From: Halioglobus sp.
GTDB taxonomy: Bacteria; Pseudomonadota; Gammaproteobacteria; Pseudomonadales; Halieaceae
Length of the DNA stretch: 41,821 nt
NCBI GenBank assembly: GCA_002699145.1
Contig: PABK01000057.1
Coordinates: 1-41,821, forward strand
Direction: 5' to 3'
The notes below the pieces were generated by a model, which saw only the letters and a list, made by a program, of their open reading frames with translations, did not search any database and was not told where the DNA came from. This document shows positions 1 through 7,656 of the stretch, in pieces. Numbering within the stretch: the stretch's first letter is position 1; each line of letters begins with the position of its first letter. The translations under genes were made by a program, and so were the position numbers.

Positions 1-27
1 GAGGCCGGCGAACGTCGTCTGCTTCAT
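1..27 (-). CDS. possible N-terminus of an IS5-like transposase, cut by window edge
   Basis: Reading leftward from an ATG at 27-25 gives MKQTTFAGL, which resembles the start of many IS5-family transposases as I remember them (MKQ-T-FA...). Only nine codons lie in the window, so this is a hint from sequence memory rather than a demonstration. If correct, an insertion sequence begins just left of the window. It would explain why the nuclease-like gene at 85-276 stops early. Confidence 0.3.
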
Positions 28-84
28 TGGCGGCAGTCCTTCATCCCAAGCTCAGCAGCATTATCGCCGATCTTGGCTTTCAGA

Positions 85-276
85 TCAGAGTTTCCCTAGC
101 TTGTAGGACTTCTTCTTGTAATTCCAAAACAGCCAGTTATTCAGCTCACGAATCTCACCGGCCCGGTACAAATCAAGAGGGTTCGCCTCTTTGCCAAAAC
201 TAGTTACGAATCGAACCTTACAAGACATGAGATCATCGATGCCCAATAAGTCATTGAGTTTAATCTGCGATTGCAT
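85..276 (-). pseudogene. N-terminal remnant of a GIY-YIG-type nuclease family protein
   Basis: This 63-codon ORF begins MQSQIKLNDLLGI and ends with WNYKKKSYKLGKL before a TGA stop. The pattern of an 'IKLNDLL' opening, a short basic/acidic stretch with 'NPLDLY' and then 'WNYKKKSYK' is what I recall from the N-terminal segment of a family of about 200 residues that carries a GIY-YIG nuclease domain downstream. No GIY-YIG motif follows here, so the catalytic part appears lost, perhaps to the element at the window edge. An AGGA lies about 13 bases before the ATG. It could instead be a complete small hypothetical protein. Confidence 0.4.
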
Positions 277-435
277 AAATTCTCTATCCTACGTGACATG
301 CGTATTTGTAGCGAGGCACGACTTCTCAGCTCTCGTCCTTCTGCGGCACTTGTCTGGAGTTCCCTGGATTTTTAGAAACCAACGACTCTCACGCATCGAG
401 TTGAGATTTGCAGAGGACTTCAGGCAGTTCATTGA

Positions 436-1329
436 CTAGCTCCCAAGAAATTTGTGATCGAATAGATTTAGCGTCGTCTCAACAGCCTTAGCCATATCGC
501 GTAACACACTGATGATATACAGACGTTCAAAGTGCCTCAGTTGCGGGAAAGATATGCAGACCGTTGGCTTTATATCGCTTTCGAAAACACAACCCTCTGG
601 AACCGTTAAAATATCAATGCTGTTTCCGTAGTCGTCGGCGACAGCCACCAAAAAGGTGTTGCCTTGGGAGTCAGCGGTATAAGTTGGGCGCTTTTCGTCG
701 AGCTTTTGGATCATGCCGCCTTGTTCTTTGCTGTACACCAGATGCTGACCCGTGGCAGGTCCAAGACGAATCGGTTTACAGTTGAGTGTACGCAGCGAAC
801 CAACGCGGATTCCGGGCCTAATCTGGAACTGCTCCCCTCGATGTTTGTCGTCACGATTAGAGTCATGTAGCAACCAGAGTAGGTCATTGCCGCCAAGGTA
901 AGGCTTTACTTCCCTGATCGTGTCGGCGACCGCTAACGGAAGGCGGGACCACGGCGGTGAACAAAGCGCCTCCTCGAGTCCATCCGGAGACTTTCGTACG
1001 GGAAAGTATGTCCGGTCAGTCGACTGACCGTATGCAGCGACAACGGCTACGGCGAGATAATCGAGAGCGGACTTTAGGTCATGCAGGATATGCCCGACTT
1101 TGATCTCGATTTCCCAGGGCATCGGCGGTAAATCGATCACATACGTACGCTCAGTTCCTGTGAGATCAAGGTAGCTGCGCTTAGCGTAAGCGTGCTCTTC
1201 AAAAAAACCGTCGATCCTATGGTCAAGTACATCTATATCGCCTTTCGCCGCATCCACCTTCGCGAAGGCCAAGCTCACAGGTTTGGAGCGAGAGGGCTTA
1301 ATACTTCTATTTTCCAGGACGAACTCCAC
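436..1329 (-). CDS. conserved protein of unknown function (HDLKSALDYLA family)
   Basis: This 297-residue soluble protein has no signal peptide or membrane segment. It carries two signatures of a widespread bacterial family usually left as hypothetical. The first is a helical motif around residue 85 (VGHILHDLKSALDYLA, compare the common 'G-x-x-hHNLRSALDHLA'). The second is a later 'LLHDSNRDDKHR' (compare 'N-x-DKHR'). The function of the family is not known to me. The start is a GTG with no convincing ribosome binding site, so the true start may be slightly downstream. It stands alone between a truncated nuclease and the kinase-like gene, in typical accessory-region company. Confidence 0.6.
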   Translation of the reverse strand: MEFVLENRSIKPSRSKPVSLAFAKVDAAKGDIDVLDHRIDGFFEEHAYAKRSYLDLTGTERTYVIDLPPMPWEIEIKVGHILHDLKSALDYLAVAVVAAYGQSTDRTYFPVRKSPDGLEEALCSPPWSRLPLAVADTIREVKPYLGGNDLLWLLHDSNRDDKHRGEQFQIRPGIRVGSLRTLNCKPIRLGPATGQHLVYSKEQGGMIQKLDEKRPTYTADSQGNTFLVAVADDYGNSIDILTVPEGCVFESDIKPTVCISFPQLRHFERLYIISVLRDMAKAVETTLNLFDHKFLGS

Positions 1330-1623
1330 TGGTAATACGGGTTAGGTTCTGGTGAGCACGATGTTAACAACATCTCCACTCCCGCCGCTCAAACATCACC
1401 CTAACTGGGCTAATTTTCTGCTTCTCCTGGCCTGGAAACGTTGTCTATGTCAACAGATGGCTAGATAAGTACTCACCCACTTACTCGAAGGGTGGCTGAG
1501 GGTCGTGGCCGTATGATAGCGCCTTGAATGGGCATTTCACCGCTTTGCCACGGACTGTTCAAAGAAAAACACATTTGAAGGCGGATGCCGCGGTCAACCC
1601 TTCGCGTTGCCCGGCCGTGTTAG
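1330..1623. other. intergenic, nothing convincing seen
   Basis: About 290 bases lie between the 5' end of the gene on the left and the 3' end of the kinase-like gene, both leftward. I see no coding pattern and no strong hairpin with a U-tract. It presumably holds the promoter of the 436-1329 gene, but I cannot point to one. Confidence 0.4.
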
Positions 1624-3069
1624 CTACTCGTTACACCTGCTTTCCGCTGTGCTCACCAAACGCAGGCGTGTTTCAAGACGAAGTTTTGTTCGGTCATACA
1701 CCTGTTCCCGAAGCTCGCGGATGATTGCTTCAATGTCCCGTTTACTGGAATTTTTTTGTAGCTGGATCCCACCCGCATGGGAAATTGCTTCGTTTGACGT
1801 CCAAAGTACGACATCGAATTGCTCCTGCCGTTTCCTCGCCTCGGCCAGAAAGCTATCCGGGTCCATATCCTCTATGTCGTCGTCAACCCAGAGGAGGAAT
1901 ATGGATTCCTGCTTGAGTACCGCGAGGGCCTCTATCGCCGTATCACTTTGCAGCACTTTCAAGCCCTGGTCCGCTGTGCCAACCTCAATCAACTGCCGAT
2001 GGGACTCGCTCAGCCCTACCGTGAGTACGGTTGGTCCGCGCCGGGGGGCGTGATCCGCGATGGAGCGTTTTCCTGAAGCCACCGGTAGCCGAACCGAAAA
2101 CTCACTTCCAATCCCCTGCTGGCTAACCAGGTCCACACGGCCCCCCTTTGAGGTCAGTAGCTGCCGGACAATGTATAGCCCCAGCCCACTGCGCGGAACC
2201 GCACGCTGCTCGGGGCAACAGTGGGTGTACCGATCGAAAACCTGCTTCTGATATGGTTTAGCGATGCCAATGCCGGTGTCCTTCACCGCTACCACCAGTA
2301 CCGGACTCACCGCCCCGCCCTCTTCGACCTGCCAACGCACGCGTACCTCCCCTTCCGGCGTGAAGGCGAGGGCGTTGTCCAACAGTTTCTCCAGCACCGT
2401 GTCGAGCGTGCCCGTATCGACGCAGAGGGGGTTCAAGAGTCGGGGGGTACAACCCCGTACATGCAAGGCTAACCCTTTCCGCCGAAAACGGGGCCCATAG
2501 CGATCCAACAGTTGATCGAAGTACGCGTAAAGATCAACCTCGGTCGCGATCGGCGAAGGCTGCCACTCTTCGAGCGTTCCGAGCATCGCCAACACCGACA
2601 GCTTGATTCCCTCGGCGCTATGTAAAAGAAGCGCGGGATCCACCAGTGCTATCGCATCCGATTCATGCAGCTTCAGCAACTCCACCAGCTGGGTTAGCGG
2701 ATCCACGATCTCTCGCGTCGCGGTGTCAAAGAAAGCACACCCTGCGGCGTCAACGCTCCGGTCCCGCGTCGCCACCACTCTCGACCAGGGTGCAGCGCCC
2801 CCCTGCCCCTGTGCCTGCCCCTCCCCATGGTGGTTCGTCGGTCGGGAAAGGCGGGTTATTACTCCGACGATGGCGCCCAACACTGACGAGTGGGCGTTAT
2901 CGTCCTTGGGCGTGCTGCGCACCGGTACCGCATTGTGGCGCTGACCGTCTCGAATCACGGCTTCCGATAGCCACACCGTTCGAGTGGCGAACGGGTTTCG
3001 CAGACCTCTCAACCAGGGGGGAAAGATATGTGCCGCCCGTAGCGGCGTCTGCCAACGTTCTTTCACCAC
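1624..3069 (-). CDS. hybrid histidine-kinase-like protein with a degenerate H-box and receiver
   Basis: The 481 residues contain no predicted membrane segment. Residues 113-125 (FFDTATREIVDPL) align with the usual 'F-SHELRTPL' H-box, but Arg119 sits where the phospho-acceptor His belongs. An intact-looking HATPase_c domain follows: N-box LLDNALAF (Asn232), G1 box DTGIGI (264-269) and G2 box SGLGLYIVRQL (294-304). From about residue 345 the C-terminus resembles a receiver domain, with WVDDDIEDMD near 394, WTS near 423 and a Lys near 439. Its first acidic pocket reads VGLSES instead of the normal V-D-D. The GTG start at 3069 has GGGAGA upstream. By family logic it can probably bind ATP. Whether it phosphorylates anything is doubtful, and a role as a pseudokinase or a GHKL-type signalling switch is an inference. 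Confidence 0.75.
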   Translation of the reverse strand: MVKERWQTPLRAAHIFPPWLRGLRNPFATRTVWLSEAVIRDGQRHNAVPVRSTPKDDNAHSSVLGAIVGVITRLSRPTNHHGEGQAQGQGGAAPWSRVVATRDRSVDAAGCAFFDTATREIVDPLTQLVELLKLHESDAIALVDPALLLHSAEGIKLSVLAMLGTLEEWQPSPIATEVDLYAYFDQLLDRYGPRFRRKGLALHVRGCTPRLLNPLCVDTGTLDTVLEKLLDNALAFTPEGEVRVRWQVEEGGAVSPVLVVAVKDTGIGIAKPYQKQVFDRYTHCCPEQRAVPRSGLGLYIVRQLLTSKGGRVDLVSQQGIGSEFSVRLPVASGKRSIADHAPRRGPTVLTVGLSESHRQLIEVGTADQGLKVLQSDTAIEALAVLKQESIFLLWVDDDIEDMDPDSFLAEARKRQEQFDVVLWTSNEAISHAGGIQLQKNSSKRDIEAIIRELREQVYDRTKLRLETRLRLVSTAESRCNE

Positions 3070-3514
3070 CGACCATCTCCCTGTCTAGCCCCGTCACACC
3101 CCCTCTGCAATTTCTTTGCCGACTTCAATCGGTAGAAGGAAAATCAAAAGTAGCGGCCGGGCCGTAATCAGACGACGGTAGAGCTCCCCGGCCCTCACAA
3201 GTTGTTTCATCCGGTTAGAACCGATCGGCCGCTAGCGCGAAGCGCTACGGCGAGCTGGTCATACCAGTACTTTCGTGCCGTTTGGGCTGCGGTACGACCA
3301 CCGCTCGGATCTACCCGTAAGCGGAAGAGGGCCAACGCCGGCCCCTCACCGGGCCAATGAAAAGCAACGAATCGGCTACGCCGCTTGCGTCCTGGGGGGC
3401 TCGTCAGGCCAGGCGGACGCGTGCGCCGGTGGTCGCGGACGCGTCCCCCGGCGTCCGTTCCACGGACCGCCCGGGCCACAGGCCTCTTCCCTATCAAGCC
3501 TGCGACGGTGAATA
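3070..3514. promoter_or_regulatory. divergent intergenic region with short palindromes
   Basis: These 445 bases separate the leftward kinase-like gene and the rightward DnaT-like gene, so both promoters should lie here. Two small inverted repeats sit close together: TAGCGC-GAA-GCGCTA at 3233-3247 and CTGGT-CAT-ACCAG at 3255-3267. They could be operator sites or parts of a folded leader. I see no reliable coding signal. A 107-codon frame on the minus strand across 3207-3530 is GC-rich, runs over the DnaT gene start and matches nothing I know. Confidence 0.35.
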
Positions 3515-4633
3515 ATGGGCGCCATGGCAAGGTCTCCCCTCATTACTGAACAGCCCCTGATCTTCTCCCCCACGCTGGCAGCGACGATCGGGTTGGAGGA
3601 AGCGATCCTGTTGCAACAGTTGCACGCCCTGATCCCGCATCGAGAGACAACCCTCCGCGATGGTCATCTCTGGCTGGAAGTCGACTACCGTCATCTTCAG
3701 CGCCTGCTCCCTTTCTGGGAGCTGCCTCAGGTCCATCGCATTCTGAGTAGTTTGGTGGATAAGGGCGTGTTGCTGATCGATGCATCGGCCGCCAAGGACG
3801 ACCGCCATCTCCTATTTGCCCTGAACGAGGTCGTGCACGACGGCGCAGCCGACACCATCACCGCACCCAGCGTGACCGCGAATAGCTCGGCGCCACCGCA
3901 ACGCACCGAACTCCCGGAGAACTGGGAGCCCAGTGAGGACCTGCTGCAACAGCTGGCTCAACAACACAATGTGCCGCGCCAGTTTGCGACGGACCAGCTC
4001 GACGAGTTTGTGAAGTACTGGCGCGAACGTGGCGAGCGCCAGCTCGACTGGGACGATCGATTTTGCCGGCATGTATCCAATGCCTGGCATCGCCACCAAC
4101 AAACGCTGTCCGACGCCGGTCATCGCCCCGAGCCAAGCCCGCTCAATCAGAACTGGCGACCCAGCAATGATGCCCTGGAGGTCATGACCCAGGGCGGCAT
4201 TGATCAGCGATTTATTGAAGAGGCCATCCCCGAATTCATCCTCTACTGGCGCGAGCGCGGACAGGCACCCCGGGAACTGAACACCAAATTCATTCAGCAC
4301 ATCCGACGGCAATGGACTCGCTACCAGAGCGTGAGCCAGGGCAGTGATTCCACGACCATGAGCAGCGACTGGCAGCCAGACCAGGAGCTTTACGACATCC
4401 TCCGGCTATCGCATATCGACGAGCACTTTGCCCGTTCGCTAGTTCCCGAGTTCGTGTTGTACTGGCGCGACAGCGGCCAGGTACACCGCTCCTGGAACAG
4501 CAAGTTTCTCCAGCACGTGAAGTTCCATTGGGCCAATCGCCATGAAATGCGCCAGCCAAGCTTTCGCTCACCGGGGAGCACACGGGATCGCAGTCTGGAA
4601 GACGACCTGAGCGATACGTCCTGGGCAACGTGA
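3515..4633 (+). CDS. replication-type protein with three tandem DnaT-like domains
   Basis: The 372 residues begin with a roughly 100-residue segment that looks like a replisome-organiser winged helix (IGLEEAILLQQLHALI, then LPFWELPQVHRILSSLVDKG). A linker follows, then three copies of the DnaT-type ssDNA-binding domain at about 133-195, 211-271 and 283-345. Each copy follows W-x-P-(8)-L...F...EF-x-YWR-(R/D)...KF-x-QH-(V/I)...W. In E. coli DnaT a single such domain helps load DnaB through PriA and DnaC. Here the probable role is initiator or helicase-loading help for a plasmid or phage-like replicon. An alternative start at 3524 (MARSPL) is equally possible because the ribosome binding site is poor. 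It converges with the zeta toxin gene. Confidence 0.75.
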   Translation: MGAMARSPLITEQPLIFSPTLAATIGLEEAILLQQLHALIPHRETTLRDGHLWLEVDYRHLQRLLPFWELPQVHRILSSLVDKGVLLIDASAAKDDRHLLFALNEVVHDGAADTITAPSVTANSSAPPQRTELPENWEPSEDLLQQLAQQHNVPRQFATDQLDEFVKYWRERGERQLDWDDRFCRHVSNAWHRHQQTLSDAGHRPEPSPLNQNWRPSNDALEVMTQGGIDQRFIEEAIPEFILYWRERGQAPRELNTKFIQHIRRQWTRYQSVSQGSDSTTMSSDWQPDQELYDILRLSHIDEHFARSLVPEFVLYWRDSGQVHRSWNSKFLQHVKFHWANRHEMRQPSFRSPGSTRDRSLEDDLSDTSWAT

Positions 4634-4719
4634 CGGGCCACCGTCGACACGGAGTCTTCCGAACACACCGCGTATCGATCACGAGGCCCACGTTCAATCG
4701 AACTGCTCGATCCTGTCCC

Positions 4720-5331
4720 TCAAGCGACCGCCCGTGTAATAGCGACGCTTGCCAGCGGCTTGGCCCAGTTAGGCATGGGACGCACGGGCGGGCGGGCGAA
4801 CTGATCGCCCTGGAGGGCGAACAGACAAACAGGATCGGGCCCGCTGCCCGTATCTTCCGCCGAGTTGTCAAAGACGGTCACCGCGGCACAGCGCGGAATC
4901 AGCCCCATCAGGTTGTGAATTGAACTGACCCAGCGCTCACGAATTTTGCTTTCGGGGATCGGGTGTCCGCCGCGGCTGACTCGCGCTGCCACACGAGCAA
5001 TATGTAATTCCGGTGACGCCAGGCCCACAAAAAACACTCTGACCGCCTCACCTTGGTCGATCGCATCGTGGAGAGTGTGACAGATGGTATTCCCGCCAAG
5101 GGTCGTCTCAAAGAGATAGTCCTGCCCTTCCTCAATCGCGCAAAGCAACTGCTCGTAGCCCATTTGCCACGCCCGGGCGTTGGCCTCGGTTTCAGCCAAA
5201 CTCGGATTATCGGCTCGCAGTTCACGGGCAATTTCATCGGGATTAAAGTAGTCAGCTCCGTTGTAACGGAGGTTGGCACCGGCCACCGAGCTCTTGCCGG
5301 CCCCGTTCACCCCAGCGATCACCGTGATCAC
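4720..5331 (-). CDS. zeta-toxin family kinase
   Basis: This 203-residue P-loop protein has Walker A GVNGAGKSS at residues 7-15, a substrate-side NPDEIARELRAD at 30-41, LFETTLGG near 73-80 and the typical lid RVAARVSRGGHPIPESKIRERW near 113-134. Zeta toxins phosphorylate the 3'-OH of UDP-N-acetylglucosamine or related nucleotide sugars and block cell-wall synthesis. This is family knowledge and is not demonstrated for this copy. It starts with GTG at 5331, overlapping the stop of the upstream antitoxin by four bases (GTGA), so the two are translationally coupled. The pair is presumably a plasmid addiction module. A non-toxic kinase of the same fold remains possible. Confidence 0.85.
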   Translation of the reverse strand: MITVIAGVNGAGKSSVAGANLRYNGADYFNPDEIARELRADNPSLAETEANARAWQMGYEQLLCAIEEGQDYLFETTLGGNTICHTLHDAIDQGEAVRVFFVGLASPELHIARVAARVSRGGHPIPESKIRERWVSSIHNLMGLIPRCAAVTVFDNSAEDTGSGPDPVCLFALQGDQFARPPVRPMPNWAKPLASVAITRAVA

Positions 5332-5780
5332 TGAGTTTCCGTCTTGCCTGGTTTATAGGTTTGCCGCAGTTCCTCGCCGGTGACTGAGAACAACGCATCG
5401 GCGGCTTGGCGGGACGCCGGCGCAGTAATGCGCTGGTAGAGCGCCTCATATTTGTCGGCGGCTCGGGCAATCTCCCTTTCCTTAACCCGGTCCACCAGCT
5501 CGGCGCACAACTCTTTCATACGGACCATCTCCTCGTAGTGATCAACACTGACCACCACCGCCGCATCGCGCTTGCGAATCTGCAAGCGCATGACACCCTC
5601 CCCTTCGCTGATTTCAGCCAACGAGGCCTCTATCTGGCGACCAAAATCCCGACCACCCTTGCTGCTCAAACCGGCCGCCGGCGTCAGCCAGGAGAGGTTT
5701 CGCATCAACTGACGCGCCTGGGCGACCACGCCCCGTTTCCGGGTTTCGCTCACCGGTCCCTGGACCGTATCGTTTTCCAT
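5328..5780 (-). CDS. Phd/YefM-like antitoxin of the zeta-type toxin
   Basis: The protein has 150 residues from the ATG at 5780, which is preceded by AAGGAGG nine bases away. A longer frame to 5831 exists but lacks such a site. The middle of the protein (SSKGGRDFGRQIEASLAEISEGEG, then MRLQIRKRDAAVVVS, then VDHYEEMV) follows the Phd/YefM pattern of an N-terminal DNA-binding fold ending in 'AVVVS-x-x-x-YEE'. A helical tail follows that would be the toxin-binding part. Phd-type antitoxins usually repress their own promoter. The TATAG-G-CTATA palindrome at 5815-5825 is a candidate operator. Pairing a Phd-like protein with a zeta-like kinase differs from the classical epsilon-zeta arrangement. Confidence 0.7.
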   Translation of the reverse strand: MENDTVQGPVSETRKRGVVAQARQLMRNLSWLTPAAGLSSKGGRDFGRQIEASLAEISEGEGVMRLQIRKRDAAVVVSVDHYEEMVRMKELCAELVDRVKEREIARAADKYEALYQRITAPASRQAADALFSVTGEELRQTYKPGKTETQ

Positions 5781-5812
5781 AGCGACCGCCTCCTTCGATC
5801 TCACCAACTGCC

Positions 5813-5825
5813 AGTATAGGCTATA
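5813..5825 (-). promoter_or_regulatory. candidate promoter -10 and operator palindrome of the antitoxin/zeta operon
   Basis: On the minus strand TATACT (5818-5813) resembles a -10 box about 35 bases before the antitoxin ATG. It overlaps the perfect palindrome TATAG-G-CTATA at 5815-5825. Autorepression through a palindrome over the promoter is usual for toxin-antitoxin operons. I could not assign a good -35. Confidence 0.35.
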
Positions 5826-5971
5826 AGACATCTAGTGCCACCAAGGCCACTTTATGGATCGTTGTGCCACATGGTCCACCCGTCCCCCGCTCTGGCATTA
5901 GTCTGTAACGTCCGTGGAATACCCGGCCTGGCAACCAACACACCGCGCTGGCTTATAACCCGGGGTGAACG

Positions 5972-6835
5972 CTACCCGCAGTACACCGCCACGATGGCAA
6001 TTCGTTCATGACCGAGCTCCCGAGACACCTGCTGGCGGGCTTCACGGTCACGCTCACGCTGGTCAGGCGTTAAGACCTGCCGGGGCGGGCCGCCTGCGGC
6101 GGGACAGGGCCAGCCCGCGATCTCGGCGTAACGCCGTTGGGCGTAGGCATGGCGCAGGCCATGATTTTTGTCGAGACCCGCCCGAACTGTGGCGCGTTCA
6201 TAGGTACGCAGGTGCTGAATATAGGATTTGTTATCCGGTATCAGTGATCCACGGCCAGCCAGGCGCTGGGCCTCATCCAGCAGCGCCCGCTGCGCCGGCG
6301 TTCTGATCGGGATTTCCCGCGCCCTGCCCCCCTTGCACCAGGAATCCTTGAGCCGGATATGGTCTCCACGGTCGGCGTAGGCGGGACTGAACTTGAGCGC
6401 TTCCTCGCGCCGCAGGCCGAAGGCTTCCTGCAATCGCAGGGACAGACGAAGGTGCTGATCGCGAATCTGGCCAAGCCTTTCCTCACTCAGCTGTCGCCCC
6501 TTGTCTTCACCCGTGACAAACCGCCGGTTACCAATGCCGTAAAAGGCATTTTCCCGGGCGACGACCGGCGCCTTGTTGATGGCCCCAGCCCACCAGCGAA
6601 GGTGCGCCATACGATTCTTCATGGTGCCCGCCGAAAGCCCTTGTTCCTGCCAGTGAGACACCAGGGCCTCGATGTGTTTCGGTTTCAGGCTTTCCGGCTT
6701 CATTTTCCGAAAGCCCAACTCATGTAAGGTTCGCGCCGCCTGCATCAGCACATTTTCCCGCGCAGCCCGGGTGCCATACGCGGTACGAGAGGCCCGGCGC
6801 ACCATCCCGCGCAGTGCATATTCGAGGTCCTGCAT
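5972..6835 (-). CDS. tyrosine recombinase (integrase)
   Basis: The protein has 287 residues with an N-terminal SAM-like core-binding region (residues 1-90, 'KHIEALVSHWQEQGLS') and a C-terminal catalytic domain with every expected residue. Arg142 lies in GLRREEALKF, Lys168 in SWCKGGRARE, His225 and Arg228 in NHGLRHAY, His276 in ELGHERIAI and Tyr285 three residues from the end. It resembles the 'integrase domain-containing' proteins (Integrase_1/Phage_int_SAM_2 type, from memory) found on gammaproteobacterial plasmids and integrative elements. It probably integrates, excises or resolves the surrounding element. No attachment site could be recognised nearby. It is the last leftward gene before the toxin module. 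Confidence 0.85.
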   Translation of the reverse strand: MQDLEYALRGMVRRASRTAYGTRAARENVLMQAARTLHELGFRKMKPESLKPKHIEALVSHWQEQGLSAGTMKNRMAHLRWWAGAINKAPVVARENAFYGIGNRRFVTGEDKGRQLSEERLGQIRDQHLRLSLRLQEAFGLRREEALKFSPAYADRGDHIRLKDSWCKGGRAREIPIRTPAQRALLDEAQRLAGRGSLIPDNKSYIQHLRTYERATVRAGLDKNHGLRHAYAQRRYAEIAGWPCPAAGGPPRQVLTPDQRERDREARQQVSRELGHERIAIVAVYCG

Positions 6836-7209
6836 CCCCTGTCTGTCTCCTCGTCTCGGGTTGTCCTACGCTAATTGCCTATAATTTTGCGTTCCTTTGG
6901 GTTAGTTGGTGCTTACTCTTTGTCCGCGCGATTGACCGAATTGTTTATTCGTACCCACACCCATGCTCAGTGTTTATGTTCAGCACAATCGCCGTGGCGA
7001 GCTGTGATTCCGCAGCGCGGAAAACGAACATAAAGCGTTTTATGGTTGCCTGACTTTGCAGACAAACGGTGGGTTACCCGGTAGGGAATCCCGACCGTTC
7101 AGCGGTCGAGGGCGATGCCCTTAACTGCGGTTTGATGCTGACTTGCGGCGCAGCGCACCGTCGTTCCGTTTACGACCTCCTTGGCCTCCTTCACCATTTT
7201 CTGTTGCTC

Positions 7210-7249
7210 AAAAATGTTGAAGCGCGCCCCCGAAGGGATGCGCTTCAAC
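7210..7249 (-). terminator. Rho-independent terminator downstream of the RES-toxin operon
   Basis: On the minus strand the perfect 10-bp stem GTTGAAGCGC / GCGCTTCAAC (7240-7249 and 7216-7225) with a 14-base spacer is followed directly by ATTTTTG. This is the usual layout of an intrinsic terminator for leftward transcripts from parA through the RES toxin. Confidence 0.7.
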
Positions 7250-7317
7250 CCCTCGGGTTTGCGTCGGATTTCCCGTGACCAGGCCGACGTGGACCCGACC
7301 CTACGGGCCGGTCCGTT

Positions 7318-7331
7318 GCTGGTTAACCAGC
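7318..7331. repeat. 14-bp perfect palindrome GCTGGTTAACCAGC
   Basis: This is a perfect dyad with the core TGGTTAACCA. The same half-site, TGGTTAAC, occurs inverted in another palindrome at 10078-10094 at the end of parB. It could be a binding site for a plasmid-encoded DNA-binding protein. Confidence 0.4.
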
Positions 7332-7515
7332 CGATGCGGGCATTGCCCGCGTGCTTAGATGCAGCCGAAGGCTGCGCTAAAGCCCGGATATTTAGCCGTG
7401 GGAGGCTCAGGGCTCGCAATAGTCATTTTGCTTCCAGTAATTTCCGGGTCACTCGGGAGGCGGCCGTGTGGCGGCCGCGCGAGCCCAGGGTTTACCGGGC
7501 TTGCCAACGCCAGCG

Positions 7516-7569
7516 CGCTGGCGTCACTACACCACTACGGCTGCGCCGCGTTCCGTAGTGACGCCAGCG
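7516..7569. repeat. nested hairpins with two alternative pairings
   Basis: CGCTGGCGTCACTAC (7516-7530) pairs perfectly over 15 bp with 7555-7569. Inside, CACTACGG (7533-7540) pairs perfectly with CCGTAGTG (7553-7560). The right arm can therefore fold with either left arm but not both. It lies about 90 bases beyond the RES stop codon on the minus strand, before the terminator at 7210-7249. It could be a transcript-end structure or a recombination or processing site. Confidence 0.5.
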
Positions 7570-7656
7570 GCGTCGGTGTGTTCCCGGGGCATGCCCGATT
7601 ATCCAGAGCTTCACTGACAGGGGGTTCCAGGAATCGCCGGCGGATTCACCCCGCCC

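Larger units (their letters stand above)
6836..7656. other. 820-bp gene-free region rich in inverted repeats
   Basis: This stretch lies between the start of the integrase and the end of the RES toxin, both leftward. I found no convincing gene. It contains an A+T-rich part near 6880-6970 that could carry the integrase promoter, a leftward terminator (7210-7249), a TGGTTAACCA palindrome (7318-7331) and a pair of overlapping long hairpins (7516-7569). Short frames in it are biased by these repeats. Confidence 0.5.

Noticed and set aside
3207-3530. 107-codon minus-strand frame in the divergent intergenic region
   Set aside because: It overlaps the start of the DnaT-like gene, is extremely GC-rich with basic low-complexity translation, and matches no family I know.
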